Source: RGIG5327 sp045612485
Lineage (GTDB): Bacteria > Verrucomicrobiota > Lentisphaeria > Victivallales > UBA1829
Direction of reading: 5' to 3'
NCBI GenBank assembly: GCA_045612485.1
Contig: JAZKZE010000157.1
Span: 1-34,405 of the forward strand
DNA: 34,405 nucleotides
Under the pieces are notes generated by a model that ran no database searches, was not told the DNA's origin, and saw nothing but the letters and a program-made list of their open reading frames with translations. Each line of letters opens with the position of its first letter. Position 1 is the stretch's first letter. A program made the translations under genes and the position numbers. This document shows, one piece after another, positions 1 to 7,530 of this stretch.

Positions 1-126
1 TTTTTGAAAAAATTCTTTTGTGAGATTTTTATAATGTTGCCTGTTGTAAGCAAAATGTTGAATGGGAAATAAATCAAGTTCCGGGAGATATTCTTTCTTT
101 ACGGAAAAATTTTTCATCAGGGGAAT

Positions 127-413
127 GTTAAACAGCCCCAAAGGGGCAAAGGCACTGTAAGTGCCGCAGGAACACAGCCCGGAGGATAGGGGGCTGAAAG
201 TCCCCGTATCCCCGGGTGTAAGTACAAAATAAAAATAAGCTCTGAAAGAGCGTCAGTAGAAAAAAAACATATCTTGCTGTATTCTGCCGCCCTTTCAAGG
301 CTTCATTTTTGGGGCAATCCACCCGGGGCTGCGTCCTCTTTCAGAGGACTTACCACCGGGCTATGTACCTGCGGGGCTTTCAGCCCCTCTTGCCCCTCCG
401 GGGCTGTTTGAAC
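127..413. repeat. 287-bp nested inverted-repeat element (REP/MITE-like)
   Basis: The outer ends are inverted repeats. The left end reads GTTAAACAGCCCCAAAGGGG and the right end reads, in reverse complement, GTTCAAACAGCCCCGGAGGG. Each arm holds further small hairpins that match between arms: GGCACTGTAAGTGCC followed by GCAGGAACACAGCCCGG on the left, and in reverse complement GGGGCTGAAAGCCCC followed by GCAGGTACATAGCCCGG on the right. Internal CTCTGAAAGAG-type hairpins occur on both sides. There is no transposase and no believable reading frame inside. The design suggests a non-autonomous palindromic element of the kind spread between genes in many Bacteroidota and PVC genomes. Mobility is inferred; only the symmetry is seen. 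Confidence 0.7.
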
Positions 414-558
414 TCTCTTACACATCCAGCGGAAGGATGAACTGCAAAGAATAATTTTACAGAAAATTACTCTCTCTCATTTTAAAAAACAGATTTTATG
501 GGATAACTGTGAAAATATGATACAAAATACAGAAAAGAATATACAGCAATACGACACG

Positions 559-595
559 AAAAAAGCCGTCCTGTTTTCACAGAACGGCTTTCAAA
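559..595 (-). terminator. Rho-independent terminator of the pseudopilin gene
   Basis: On the minus strand an AGCCGT...ACGGCT stem, extended by CTG/CAG around a short A-rich loop, is followed by TTTTTT. It lies about 30 bp after the stop codon of the gene at 625-1320, so that gene seems to end its own transcript. Confidence 0.85.
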
Positions 596-624
596 GTCGC
601 AATAATTTACTTTTTCAAGTAAGA

Positions 625-1320
625 TTAGCGGGCAAGGATGTTTCCAGCAGTACCTGTACCAACGATGTTGGTGGGAACGATTGTGCTGCCGAAGAGGTTG
701 CCTTTGGTGGTGTCTTCAAGACCGGTGGAAGCTCCCCAGTACTGGATGTCTTTGTACCAGGTGTTACCGGTGGAAGCACGGGCAGAACCATCGACGTAGA
801 GGATGTTACCATATTTGTCATGGTTGGATTTTTTGCTGGAACCGGCAGAACCGATATCGAATGCAAGACCGGAGTCTGCACCGTGGTTTTCATTCAGACC
901 GGCGATGTAACCATAGGAGTAGTTACCATCGGAGGTGGCAGTAGCGGAGAAACCAACGTTTGCAGCGGTTTTACCGAAAGCTTCACCCACAGCACCTGTA
1001 GCAGCTTCATGAGCAGCGGAGGGGCAGAGGTAGACTTTTACGTCGGTAAGGAAGTTTTCCTGAACGAGAAGGTTCAGAGAGGTACCGCCGTGTGTAGCAG
1101 ATCCGGAGGGACCGTACACGGGGAATTTTTCATAGAAGTCGTTAGCATACATTTTGCATGCAAGACCGATCTGTTTCAGGTTGCTGGTACAGGAAATGCG
1201 GCGTGCTTTTTCACGGGCTGCGTTCAGAGCAGGCAACAGCATTCCGGCGAGGATCGCGATGATGGCGATCACGACGAGCAGTTCGATAAGGGTGAAGCTG
1301 CGTTCTTTGCGAGATTTCAT
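625..1320 (-). CDS. Prepilin-type protein with H-X9-DG motif, probable major pseudopilin
   Basis: 231 residues. A short basic leader (MKSRKERS) precedes the class III prepilin core FTLIELLVVIAIIAILAG, a hydrophobic helix that anchors the subunit and drives assembly. Glu5 of the mature protein is present, but the residue before the cleavage site is Ser, not Gly. The helix is followed by the ARRISCTSNLKQIG element and a CPSA motif. HDKYGNILYVDG fits the H-X9-DG motif of PVC pseudopilins exactly. The C-terminal half is rich in Gly, Thr, Ser and Asn. ATG 1320 was chosen because AGGAG sits just upstream; a longer frame to 1446 has no support. The gene is monocistronic with its own strong terminator, which suggests high expression as a structural subunit. 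It is most likely exported and assembled by a type II secretion or type IV pilus-like machine that is not in this window. Confidence 0.85.
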   Translation of the reverse strand: MKSRKERSFTLIELLVVIAIIAILAGMLLPALNAAREKARRISCTSNLKQIGLACKMYANDFYEKFPVYGPSGSATHGGTSLNLLVQENFLTDVKVYLCPSAAHEAATGAVGEAFGKTAANVGFSATATSDGNYSYGYIAGLNENHGADSGLAFDIGSAGSSKKSNHDKYGNILYVDGSARASTGNTWYKDIQYWGASTGLEDTTKGNLFGSTIVPTNIVGTGTAGNILAR

Positions 1321-1788
1321 TTTTTCTCTCCTGTTTGTTTTTTTTGACTTTTTAAGTCTATTGATTTTAGCATCATATTTCTGCGTTCCTATCTGTACGG
1401 CACATCTTTTCACCGTGAAAAGACACTGTCTACAGCATTTTTGCATAAATAATCTGCTGTTCCTTGTGTATATTATATTCTTTTTTTTTCAAAAAACAAT
1501 AGCGAAAAATAAAAAAATACGATTTTTTTTCGTTTTTTTACATTCCGGCTCAAATATTCCCTGAATCAATAAAAAAATACTGCTTAAAATTTGCAATATG
1601 AAAATATACCACAAATACCCGGGAACTGCTCTCCGTACCCATCCGTACCCATCCGTACTCATCCGTACCCATCCGTACTCATCCGTACCCATCCGTACTC
1701 ATCCGTACTCATCCGTACCCATCCGTACTCATCCGTACTCATCCGTACCCATCCGGGCAGGCTTCCAGGCAACGCAAAGACAGCCTGT
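1321..1788. other. Non-coding spacer between the pseudopilin and lipoprotein genes
   Basis: This stretch is AT-rich near the pseudopilin start and carries a perfect 7-bp hairpin (CTTTTCA-CCG-TGAAAAG, 1406-1422) about 90 bp upstream of its ATG, then the 10-bp minisatellite listed separately. Small open frames crossing the minisatellite are by-products of the repeat. On the minus strand TATGAT near 1370 could be a -10 box, but I see no convincing -35 box. Confidence 0.6.
1631..1755. repeat. 10-bp tandem repeat (minisatellite), 12.5 units
   Basis: Twelve consecutive units of ATCCGTACYC (first unit CTCCGTACCC) are followed by a half unit ATCCG. The only variable base is position 9. Read left to right it is C C T C T C T T C T T C, so the array has a 20-bp and then a 30-bp higher-order period, as expected from slippage or unequal exchange. 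It lies 33 bp downstream of the stop of the lipoprotein gene at 1789-1998 and is probably not translated. Confidence 0.95.
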
Positions 1789-1998
1789 TCAATTGTGGAA
1801 GGCATCGCCGTAAGGATTGATCTCCCAGGAGGCAGGCTCATTGAAAGGTCTGGGATTGATCCCTGCCCGTTCATAATCTGTACAGGAACTTAACAGCATC
1901 ATCAATGCGGTCAGACACAGTACAAGGACAATAAAGAAGGCAGAGGAAATTCCGCTTTCACTCTGCCTTGTATATTTCTTTGCAGGATTCTTCATCAT
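1789..1998 (-). CDS. Small putative lipoprotein
   Basis: 69 residues. The N-terminus is polar and basic, then a hydrophobic stretch (FFIVLVLCLTALMMLL) runs into the lipobox LSSC, so signal peptidase II cleavage before Cys38 is likely. That leaves a mature lipoprotein of about 32 residues with a Pro/Asn-rich tail (INPRPFNEPASWEINPYG). I recall similar INPRP/PASWE tails in small lipoproteins of related phyla but cannot name a family. It follows the 35-residue membrane peptide at 2040-2147 and is probably co-transcribed with it. Two adjacent ATG codons are possible starts (1998 and 1995). The only ribosome-site candidate, GGAGA, lies about 12 nt upstream inside the hairpin at 2011-2034. Function unknown. 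Confidence 0.7.
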   Translation of the reverse strand: MMKNPAKKYTRQSESGISSAFFIVLVLCLTALMMLLSSCTDYERAGINPRPFNEPASWEINPYGDAFHN

Positions 1999-2010
1999 AC
2001 AGAAACATTT

Positions 2011-2034
2011 TCTCCGGAAAAAATTTTCCGGAGA
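2011..2034 (-). promoter_or_regulatory. Perfect hairpin covering the lipoprotein ribosome-binding site
   Basis: TCTCCGGAAAA and TTTTCCGGAGA form a perfect 11-bp stem with a 2-nt loop, between the stop of the gene at 2040-2147 and the start of the gene at 1789-1998. On the minus strand no U-tract follows, so it is not a standard terminator. The 3' arm contains GGAGA, the only SD-like sequence for the lipoprotein, so the hairpin could limit its translation or set an mRNA processing point. The structure is seen; the role is inferred. Confidence 0.6.
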
Positions 2035-2039
2035 TCTTT

Positions 2040-2147
2040 TCAGAACATCTGATATTCCAGCATCTCCAACACCTGGACAGCGATCACTGCCAGAAGGATG
2101 ACAAGGGTAAGGACAGACGTTGCTGTGAAAAATTTTGAACCGAACAT
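2040..2147 (-). CDS. 35-residue single-span membrane peptide
   Basis: The peptide is MFGSKFFTATSVLTLVILLA, then VIAVQVLEMLEYQMF. A single hydrophobic segment (about residues 8-26) is followed by a short acidic amphipathic tail. A good ribosome site (AGGAGAG, 7 nt before ATG 2147) and the position 39 bp after the coiled-coil gene and 41 bp before the lipoprotein gene support a real gene in a three-gene transcript. The orientation is uncertain: only Lys5 precedes the span. No family recognised. It may be a small partner of the membrane-anchored protein encoded upstream. Confidence 0.65.
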   Translation of the reverse strand: MFGSKFFTATSVLTLVILLAVIAVQVLEMLEYQMF

Positions 2148-2186
2148 TTTATATCTCTCCTTATATCCTCTATTCTATACTGTCTC

Positions 2187-3404
2187 TTACTTGATTTTTG
2201 CCGCAGGGATCACTGCACGGTCATCCTTGTTGAAGAACACATCGTCGCCTACATTGATCTCGGCAACAGCCCCTTCGACCACGTTACAGATGGAGCTTTC
2301 ATCATTGACGGTTTTCACAAGGATCTTGGCAACAGGAACAACATTTTCACCCGTACCTCTGGCAATGGTCATTCTGAGACCGCTCTGCATGGGGAAATGT
2401 ACGTTGTTCTTCTTTGTACCGTATTCCTGGACGATCACATAGTTTTTACCGATATTGATCTGTACGAACCCATACTCTTCGTTCACATATACCACTTTGC
2501 CCTTGACATACTGATAACATTCAGGACTGTCACTCTTCAGCTGCAATTTGGGCATGGGCTTTTTGCCGTCATCTGTAATGACCTGTTCATAATGGTCTAT
2601 CTTGGCTTTCTGAGTAGCAATAGTACCGTCTCTTTTTTCAACAGTTTCATTCAGACCAACAATCTTTTTACCCTGCTGTTCGGAAAGATTTTTATACTTG
2701 CGGAGTTCACTTTGGAGTTTATTGATTTCTTTTACTTTAGCATCAACAGCATCACGCCATGCTTTCGGTGCGGCAAGAGAGTAATTTCTTTCTTTCAAGC
2801 CCAGTTTTTTGGTAATAAGGGCAATATCCCCGACGACCTGATTCTTGCTTCTTACGACCTCCCCGATCTTTCTTTTCACTTCACCGGAGGCAGCAGCAGG
2901 GTTGTTGGCAAAATCGCTGGCGGAAACTTTTGCACCCACAGTTTTTCCAACAGTTTCAAACTCTTTTCTCACACTGTCAGCATTGTTCTTGTAATTTTTT
3001 ACAACTTTGCTGAAATCGCCACTCTGTGCCACATAACCGTCAACACGCATAAGAGCTTCTTTGTTGAGAGTTTTGCCGCCAAGGTCTTTTCCGGCTTTCG
3101 CCATGGACTCAGCAAGAGCATCACGCTGGATGATCACTTTTTCTGCTGCACTGTTAAGTTCTTTCAAAGCACCTTTGAAATCGGGGCCGTTTTTATGTCC
3201 CAGAGCTTCACTGGAAAGTTTATTTTTTGTATTGGTTCCGGAACCTTTATCAAGGGTCGCAGCAGTCTTATTAATGGCTTCTGCCATATTTTTCATGCCT
3301 TTTGTCAGATTTTCACGCTTGCTGTACAGCATGAACGAAAATACGCCCGCTGTAATGACCAACACCAAAATAAGGATGTTTACGATCCTGTTGAGAACTG
3401 CCAT
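2187..3404 (-). CDS. Membrane-anchored coiled-coil protein with C-terminal beta domain
   Basis: 405 residues. A transmembrane anchor (residues 6-26, NILILVLVITAGVFSFMLY) is followed by a long Lys/Ala-rich, mainly helical region (30-290) with coiled-coil character, notably 218-275 (VKEINKLQSELRKYKNLSEQ and on). The C-terminal domain (about 300-400) has alternating beta-type sequence: GKVVYVNEEYGFVQINIG, a central RGTGE turn and ending VGDDVFF. That resembles the small beta-barrel-like tail domains of envelope proteins such as the FlgT C-terminus, but this is a shape-level impression. The start has SD GGGAG. It is the first gene of a cassette with a tiny membrane peptide and a lipoprotein, which suggests an envelope assembly. 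Function unknown. Confidence 0.85.
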   Translation of the reverse strand: MAVLNRIVNILILVLVITAGVFSFMLYSKRENLTKGMKNMAEAINKTAATLDKGSGTNTKNKLSSEALGHKNGPDFKGALKELNSAAEKVIIQRDALAESMAKAGKDLGGKTLNKEALMRVDGYVAQSGDFSKVVKNYKNNADSVRKEFETVGKTVGAKVSASDFANNPAAASGEVKRKIGEVVRSKNQVVGDIALITKKLGLKERNYSLAAPKAWRDAVDAKVKEINKLQSELRKYKNLSEQQGKKIVGLNETVEKRDGTIATQKAKIDHYEQVITDDGKKPMPKLQLKSDSPECYQYVKGKVVYVNEEYGFVQINIGKNYVIVQEYGTKKNNVHFPMQSGLRMTIARGTGENVVPVAKILVKTVNDESSICNVVEGAVAEINVGDDVFFNKDDRAVIPAAKIK

Positions 3405-3531
3405 TGCTCTTCTCCCGGTTATTTTTAATATGTTATGTTATTATTTTTTCCGAAAATAATTCTTCACTTTACTCTACTATTAAAAGATGACTTTTCAAAT
3501 CAAAAACAGAATTTTATTGTATTTTTTTTAA

Positions 3532-3557
3532 AAAAACTCCCCCGCAGAGCCTTTTTT
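3532..3557 (-). terminator. Possible weak terminator after rsmD
   Basis: On the minus strand AAAGGCTC and GGAGTTTT can pair (three Watson-Crick, two G-U and three A-U pairs) around a G-rich loop, followed by a T-run. It lies about 40 bp past the rsmD stop, at the end of the long operon. Confidence 0.4.
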
Positions 3558-3594
3558 ACTCTCTTTTTCCTGTTTTCCATCTTAAAGCAGCATC

Positions 3595-4161
3595 TTATTT
3601 CTTTCCGATAAACATGAAGCGGATCGCTCCGAATTTCTTTATATCCAGGATCTGTCTTTCCCCGGGAAGAGATGTAATCAGTGTCCGGCTTTCCGGCAGC
3701 TCCCAGATCAACAGAGATTCTTCGCTCCATGCAAGGAAATCCCCGTTGGAAAGGATACTTTCAGCCAACTCCATAGACCGGGCATAAGGCGGATCCGCAA
3801 ATATGATGTCCGGAGAAGGGGTTCCGGCAACATTCCTTATACAATCCGGAAGTTTCCCCTGAAGAATACGGATATTTTCCGGCTCTATCCCGCTGCGTCT
3901 TACCATATTGGCAACATTTTTCCTTATTACCGCAATGGAGGGAGCTGCCTCCTCCACAGAAAGCAGACTTTCCGCACCCCGGCTCACCGCTTCCAAACCC
4001 AAAGCTCCGCTTCCGGCAAAAAGATCACAGACTCTTTTACCGGAAAAATCCCCCAGTGAGTCAAACAATGCCCGTCTTGCCCGTATGGAGGTGGGTCTTA
4101 CATCCATTCCCCGGGGTACTTCCAGAACCATCCCCCGGGCGATTCCGCCAGATATTTCCAT
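3595..4161 (-). CDS. rsmD: 16S rRNA (guanine966-N2)-methyltransferase RsmD
   Basis: 188 residues, the usual length of the family. RsmD transfers a methyl group from S-adenosylmethionine to N2 of G966 in 16S rRNA. Visible signatures are an N-terminal GGxxRG-like element (ISGGIARGM), the RPTSIRARRALFDSL motif, the SAM-binding loop DLFAGSGALGLEAVSRGA (about 46-63) and the catalytic DPPY motif (about 122-125). The ATG at 4161 is preceded by AAAGGATGAATA. It starts 25 bp after the stop of the membrane glycosyltransferase gene, so it is probably the last gene of that operon. There is no functional link to its neighbours that I can see; housekeeping rsmD genes often sit in unrelated operons. Confidence 0.93.
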   Translation of the reverse strand: MEISGGIARGMVLEVPRGMDVRPTSIRARRALFDSLGDFSGKRVCDLFAGSGALGLEAVSRGAESLLSVEEAAPSIAVIRKNVANMVRRSGIEPENIRILQGKLPDCIRNVAGTPSPDIIFADPPYARSMELAESILSNGDFLAWSEESLLIWELPESRTLITSLPGERQILDIKKFGAIRFMFIGKK

Positions 4162-4186
4162 TATTCATCCTTTCTTCTGACATATT

Positions 4187-6295
4187 TCAGAGATCATGCA
4201 CTTTATAAACATAAAAACTTTTTTCCCCGGTATTTTCATTACTTGCAAGAAGTGTAAAGTTTTCCGGGTGCGCCTCCGCCCATTCCAACTCCTGCCTGCG
4301 GTTGAAAATAAGTGCAGGAGTATTGGTATTGACGATAAGAAGATTGATATTGTTTTTCTTCAGACGCTCTTTCCATTCTTCATAACTTACCGGCTCATTG
4401 CGCATCTTCTCATAAGAGGAATCAAATTCATGCACATGGGTAGATTCCTTCCCGCTTATGGGTACATACATAACTTTATTGCCTTTCATATCCTCCATAT
4501 ATGCATAAGCAAACACTCCCCCCACATAGTCGATATTGCTTACGATCCCCTTTTTATACGCCTCCCGCACGATCTCGAAAGAACGGTACTCCACAGGGGA
4601 AAACATCATCTTATAGAACCTTTCTTTGGCAAAGCCCCGTAAAGTCTGCTGACAGGGAAGGAAAAAAGCAAATACACACACAAGAGCAAGGGCAACCCTT
4701 TTCACCCATATATCTCTTTTGAGAAAAACAAAACACAGTACCCCGGCAAGAGCCATACCCCAGTTACAGCCCCAGGTGAGGAAATTGGTGGTATAACTTG
4801 TAAAGGGAAGAAAAAGGAAAAATACGATCCCGGCAAAGGAAATCCTGCCGGCAGCCGGTACTCTGAAAGTAAATATCTGTAACACCGGAAGAAAAAATAC
4901 GCTCCAGAACATTAAAAGCAGGATCAAAGATCTGTTTTCCGCTATTCTGGGATATACAAGGATATGGATCAATACAAAAAGCAGGATACAGGGAATAAAG
5001 ATTTTCAGTAATCTGCCGCATTTTTCATCCGGAAAAGCCTTTTTGCTGATCTTTTCCGAACAAAGTGAGAGAACAAGAGTCCCTGCGGCAAGCAATCCGC
5101 AGAGAGCGTACAGATATATACTTGCTTTATTGAAGCCGAAAAGCCCGCCTTCCAATATGAATGAGGGAAAATCTTTCAACCCAATGGGATTATAGACTTT
5201 TGCACTCACCCCCGGACTCAGAATGTCGATCCCGGCAAGAGAAAGTTTCTGCGGATAAAGGGGATTGCCTGTATTGATCCAGTTGCCGACAAAAAACGGC
5301 ATGGCGGTAAGAACTGCCGCAAGATAAAGAAAAAACACCTTCCGCAACGGCGTTTTCCATATCCATGCCATAACAAGGGAAAAAACAAGAGTAATGACCG
5401 GACTCCACAGAAGTCCCAGAGGCTTCACCGCCGTGGAACACCCCATCAGGATTCCTGCAAAAAGCAGGAAATGAAGATCATTTCTGCGGAATCCGCCAAG
5501 CATGAAACAGAATCCGGCAAAACATAAAACACTGTTAAGCACGTCCGTATAAGCCATAAGAAGGTTCATCATAATGATCCCGGTGGCAAAAAGTATGACG
5601 GAAACAAAAAGCCCCTTATCCTTCCCGTATCCCAGCTCTTCCGCCAGAAAAATCATGCAGGCACACCCCATAACCAGACTCAACCACTGCAATGTGGCGG
5701 CAAGGGCGGCACTTTCTGCCATGGGAAGCATAAGAAAACCATACAGAAATTCCCCGAATATCGGATAATATTCAGGAAAAAGTCCGATAATGGTGATCCG
5801 GGAGAATGTTCCCGTCCGGATCCATTCCGCCGGATAATACAGGTGGTACATATAGGAATCCGTCCCGAAAGGCGGCATGCTTATTACAGGGTAAAGGCGG
5901 CTTACCGCCCATAATCCCAGAAAGCCCGCCAGAGCAGTTTCCAAAATGGTAAAAGAGCTTTTCCCGGAAGTTTCCGCAAGAAGCACATCCTGCTTTGCCG
6001 GAAGTTTTTTTGCCGCATAAATAAAAAGGAGTCCGACAAAAAGATTCCCCATAAAAACAACGTTGGAAGAGATCCATCCGGCAAGGGCTGCAAGAGCAAA
6101 GATCAAACCGCCGCAAAGAAGTGTCAGCAGGGAAGCAAAGGCAAATCTCTCATAAAAATCCTCTCTGCATACCTTCTTTGCAAGAGAAAAACTCCCGGCG
6201 GCAAGAGGCAGGATATATACGATAAAATACACAAAAAAGAGATAGTCCCACAAGGCATAGCGGAACACTTCCGGATCGGGAAAAATACTGCTCAT
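4187..6295 (-). CDS. Polytopic GT-C-like membrane glycosyltransferase (PMT/GT39-like)
   Basis: 702 residues with about 12-14 hydrophobic segments from residue 15 to about 560, then a soluble C-terminal part (about 570-702). The first large loop, MPPFGTDSYMYHLYYPAEWI (about 138-157), has the acidic residue and following Tyr/His/Pro pattern seen in lipid-phosphate-sugar glycosyltransferases of the GT-C fold. Such enzymes move a sugar from a polyprenyl-phosphate carrier to a lipid, protein or glycan outside the membrane. Donor and acceptor cannot be told from sequence. The start codon overlaps the DUF4340 stop (ATGA, 6292-6295), so translation is probably coupled. The partnership with a Gld-type ABC transporter may mean the transporter and the enzyme serve the same envelope glycan, but that is inference. 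Confidence 0.75.
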   Translation of the reverse strand: MSSIFPDPEVFRYALWDYLFFVYFIVYILPLAAGSFSLAKKVCREDFYERFAFASLLTLLCGGLIFALAALAGWISSNVVFMGNLFVGLLFIYAAKKLPAKQDVLLAETSGKSSFTILETALAGFLGLWAVSRLYPVISMPPFGTDSYMYHLYYPAEWIRTGTFSRITIIGLFPEYYPIFGEFLYGFLMLPMAESAALAATLQWLSLVMGCACMIFLAEELGYGKDKGLFVSVILFATGIIMMNLLMAYTDVLNSVLCFAGFCFMLGGFRRNDLHFLLFAGILMGCSTAVKPLGLLWSPVITLVFSLVMAWIWKTPLRKVFFLYLAAVLTAMPFFVGNWINTGNPLYPQKLSLAGIDILSPGVSAKVYNPIGLKDFPSFILEGGLFGFNKASIYLYALCGLLAAGTLVLSLCSEKISKKAFPDEKCGRLLKIFIPCILLFVLIHILVYPRIAENRSLILLLMFWSVFFLPVLQIFTFRVPAAGRISFAGIVFFLFLPFTSYTTNFLTWGCNWGMALAGVLCFVFLKRDIWVKRVALALVCVFAFFLPCQQTLRGFAKERFYKMMFSPVEYRSFEIVREAYKKGIVSNIDYVGGVFAYAYMEDMKGNKVMYVPISGKESTHVHEFDSSYEKMRNEPVSYEEWKERLKKNNINLLIVNTNTPALIFNRRQELEWAEAHPENFTLLASNENTGEKSFYVYKVHDL

Positions 6296-7530
6296 TTCTT
6301 TCCCGTCTTTCCATTTTTATTCCTGACAGACTTCCGGACTGTGCTTTTTTTCTCCCGGAAAAGTTCCGCAGACAATTTTCCCGCAACCCCGGGCACCATA
6401 AGAAATACCTTTCCGTTATAGTACCGTTTTTCCGATTCAAACCGGAGTTTGGCTCCCTGAATCCTTGCCTGAAGACGCTTTTTGCTTTCCCCGGGAAGAG
6501 GTCTGATCTTTCCCGCATCAAAACTTACCTCCGGCACAAGTACATCATTTTTATCCTTCTTCCCGATTCCCAGACGGTAGCTGAAACCATCCGCAAGCTG
6601 AAGAGTGATCATGGAGGAAAGAGTTATATCCGCAGGTTTCAGATCAGGGAGAATATCCGTAGTCAACTGTTTGGCAAGCGTTTCAGAATAAGAAGCAAAC
6701 TTTCCTGCATCCAGTATGGCATTACGGGGAAATGCCACAGACAGCGGACGGCTCGTCTGCTGACGGGTCAACGCCCAGACAGGCGAAAGAATCGTACCGG
6801 AAACAGTACTTCCTTCTTTATCCTTCTTATTTTCCCGGGCGGCTCTCATAACCAGTAATGCAGTATTCATATTCATTATGGCAAGAGGTTCCACATACGC
6901 CTGCGGCAGAGGGATACAATTTTCAAAAAGTCTTGATACAAGGAACACATGACCGTTATTCAATACATATCTCCCCTTTGCCGTAACTGTGCCGGGAGTA
7001 TCTTTGGATGCAGGCGGATAATGTCCGCTTCCCAGAAGCAGTTTGAAAAGAGTTTTATTGCTGCCATCCAGCAGAACAACACTGATCCCCGGAACCGTTT
7101 TATTTTTTTCATCCTCTTTTTCTACAAGATTCAGACTGCGGAGCATCTCAGGAGTGGGATCTTCCAGTTCTTTAAGCACCTGGATCGTGGAAAGGTGATG
7201 AAGAATATCCCCCACCCTTGCGGCGGAAGCAAGACTCATTTTCCGTTCTTCTATATGCCATAACTGATCTTTTCCCATGACCAGGGTCACTTTGCTTGTT
7301 TTCCAGCTCAATACGATCTTCCGGACTGCCGCAGGATCGAATACTGCTATCTTCCCGGCTTTTCCACCTCTGAAAAAGGCTTTTCCATTTCCGTATTTTA
7401 TGTTGAGGGCAACAGCGGAAAATAATGCAAGCAAAAGAAAAAATACAAACAAAAAACCCCGTTTTATCTTATCTTTCTTTTCTTTGTTCATCTGATATAT
7501 TTCCTGTTCAGAATGTATTGGCCCGCTCAT
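6292..7530 (-). CDS. DUF4340-type membrane-anchored protein
   Basis: 412 residues. A basic cytoplasmic N-terminus and one transmembrane segment (about 25-44, GFLFVFFLLLALFSAVALNI) are followed by an extracytoplasmic beta-rich region. IAVFDPAAVRKIVLSW and WHIEERKMSLASAARVGDIL resemble the repeated units of DUF4340, a family usually found directly beside Gldg-type ABC genes. A Lys/Arg-rich tail ends the protein. I chose ATG 7530 instead of an in-frame ATG at 7569: it has GGAG upstream and overlaps the previous stop as ATGA. Gene order permease-ATPase-GldFG-DUF4340 supports a role as the periplasmic partner of that transporter. Substrate unknown. Confidence 0.82.
   Translation of the reverse strand: MSGPIHSEQEIYQMNKEKKDKIKRGFLFVFFLLLALFSAVALNIKYGNGKAFFRGGKAGKIAVFDPAAVRKIVLSWKTSKVTLVMGKDQLWHIEERKMSLASAARVGDILHHLSTIQVLKELEDPTPEMLRSLNLVEKEDEKNKTVPGISVVLLDGSNKTLFKLLLGSGHYPPASKDTPGTVTAKGRYVLNNGHVFLVSRLFENCIPLPQAYVEPLAIMNMNTALLVMRAARENKKDKEGSTVSGTILSPVWALTRQQTSRPLSVAFPRNAILDAGKFASYSETLAKQLTTDILPDLKPADITLSSMITLQLADGFSYRLGIGKKDKNDVLVPEVSFDAGKIRPLPGESKKRLQARIQGAKLRFESEKRYYNGKVFLMVPGVAGKLSAELFREKKSTVRKSVRNKNGKTGKK

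Noticed and set aside
128..322. Small minus-strand frame within the palindromic element
   Set aside because: Composed of hairpin sequence; no ribosome site; such spurious frames are usual in this kind of element.
517..1347. Plus-strand open frame of 276 codons opposite the pseudopilin
   Set aside because: Crosses the pseudopilin and its terminator in antisense; Gly/Val/Thr-rich sequence is the complement of the pilin codons.
1631..1755. CRISPR array
   Set aside because: The 10-bp units are directly adjacent with no unique spacers and no cas genes nearby.
1591..1893. Peptides reading RTHPYSSVLI-type repeats through the minisatellite
   Set aside because: A 10-bp unit opens all three frames at once; no SD and no conserved flanks.
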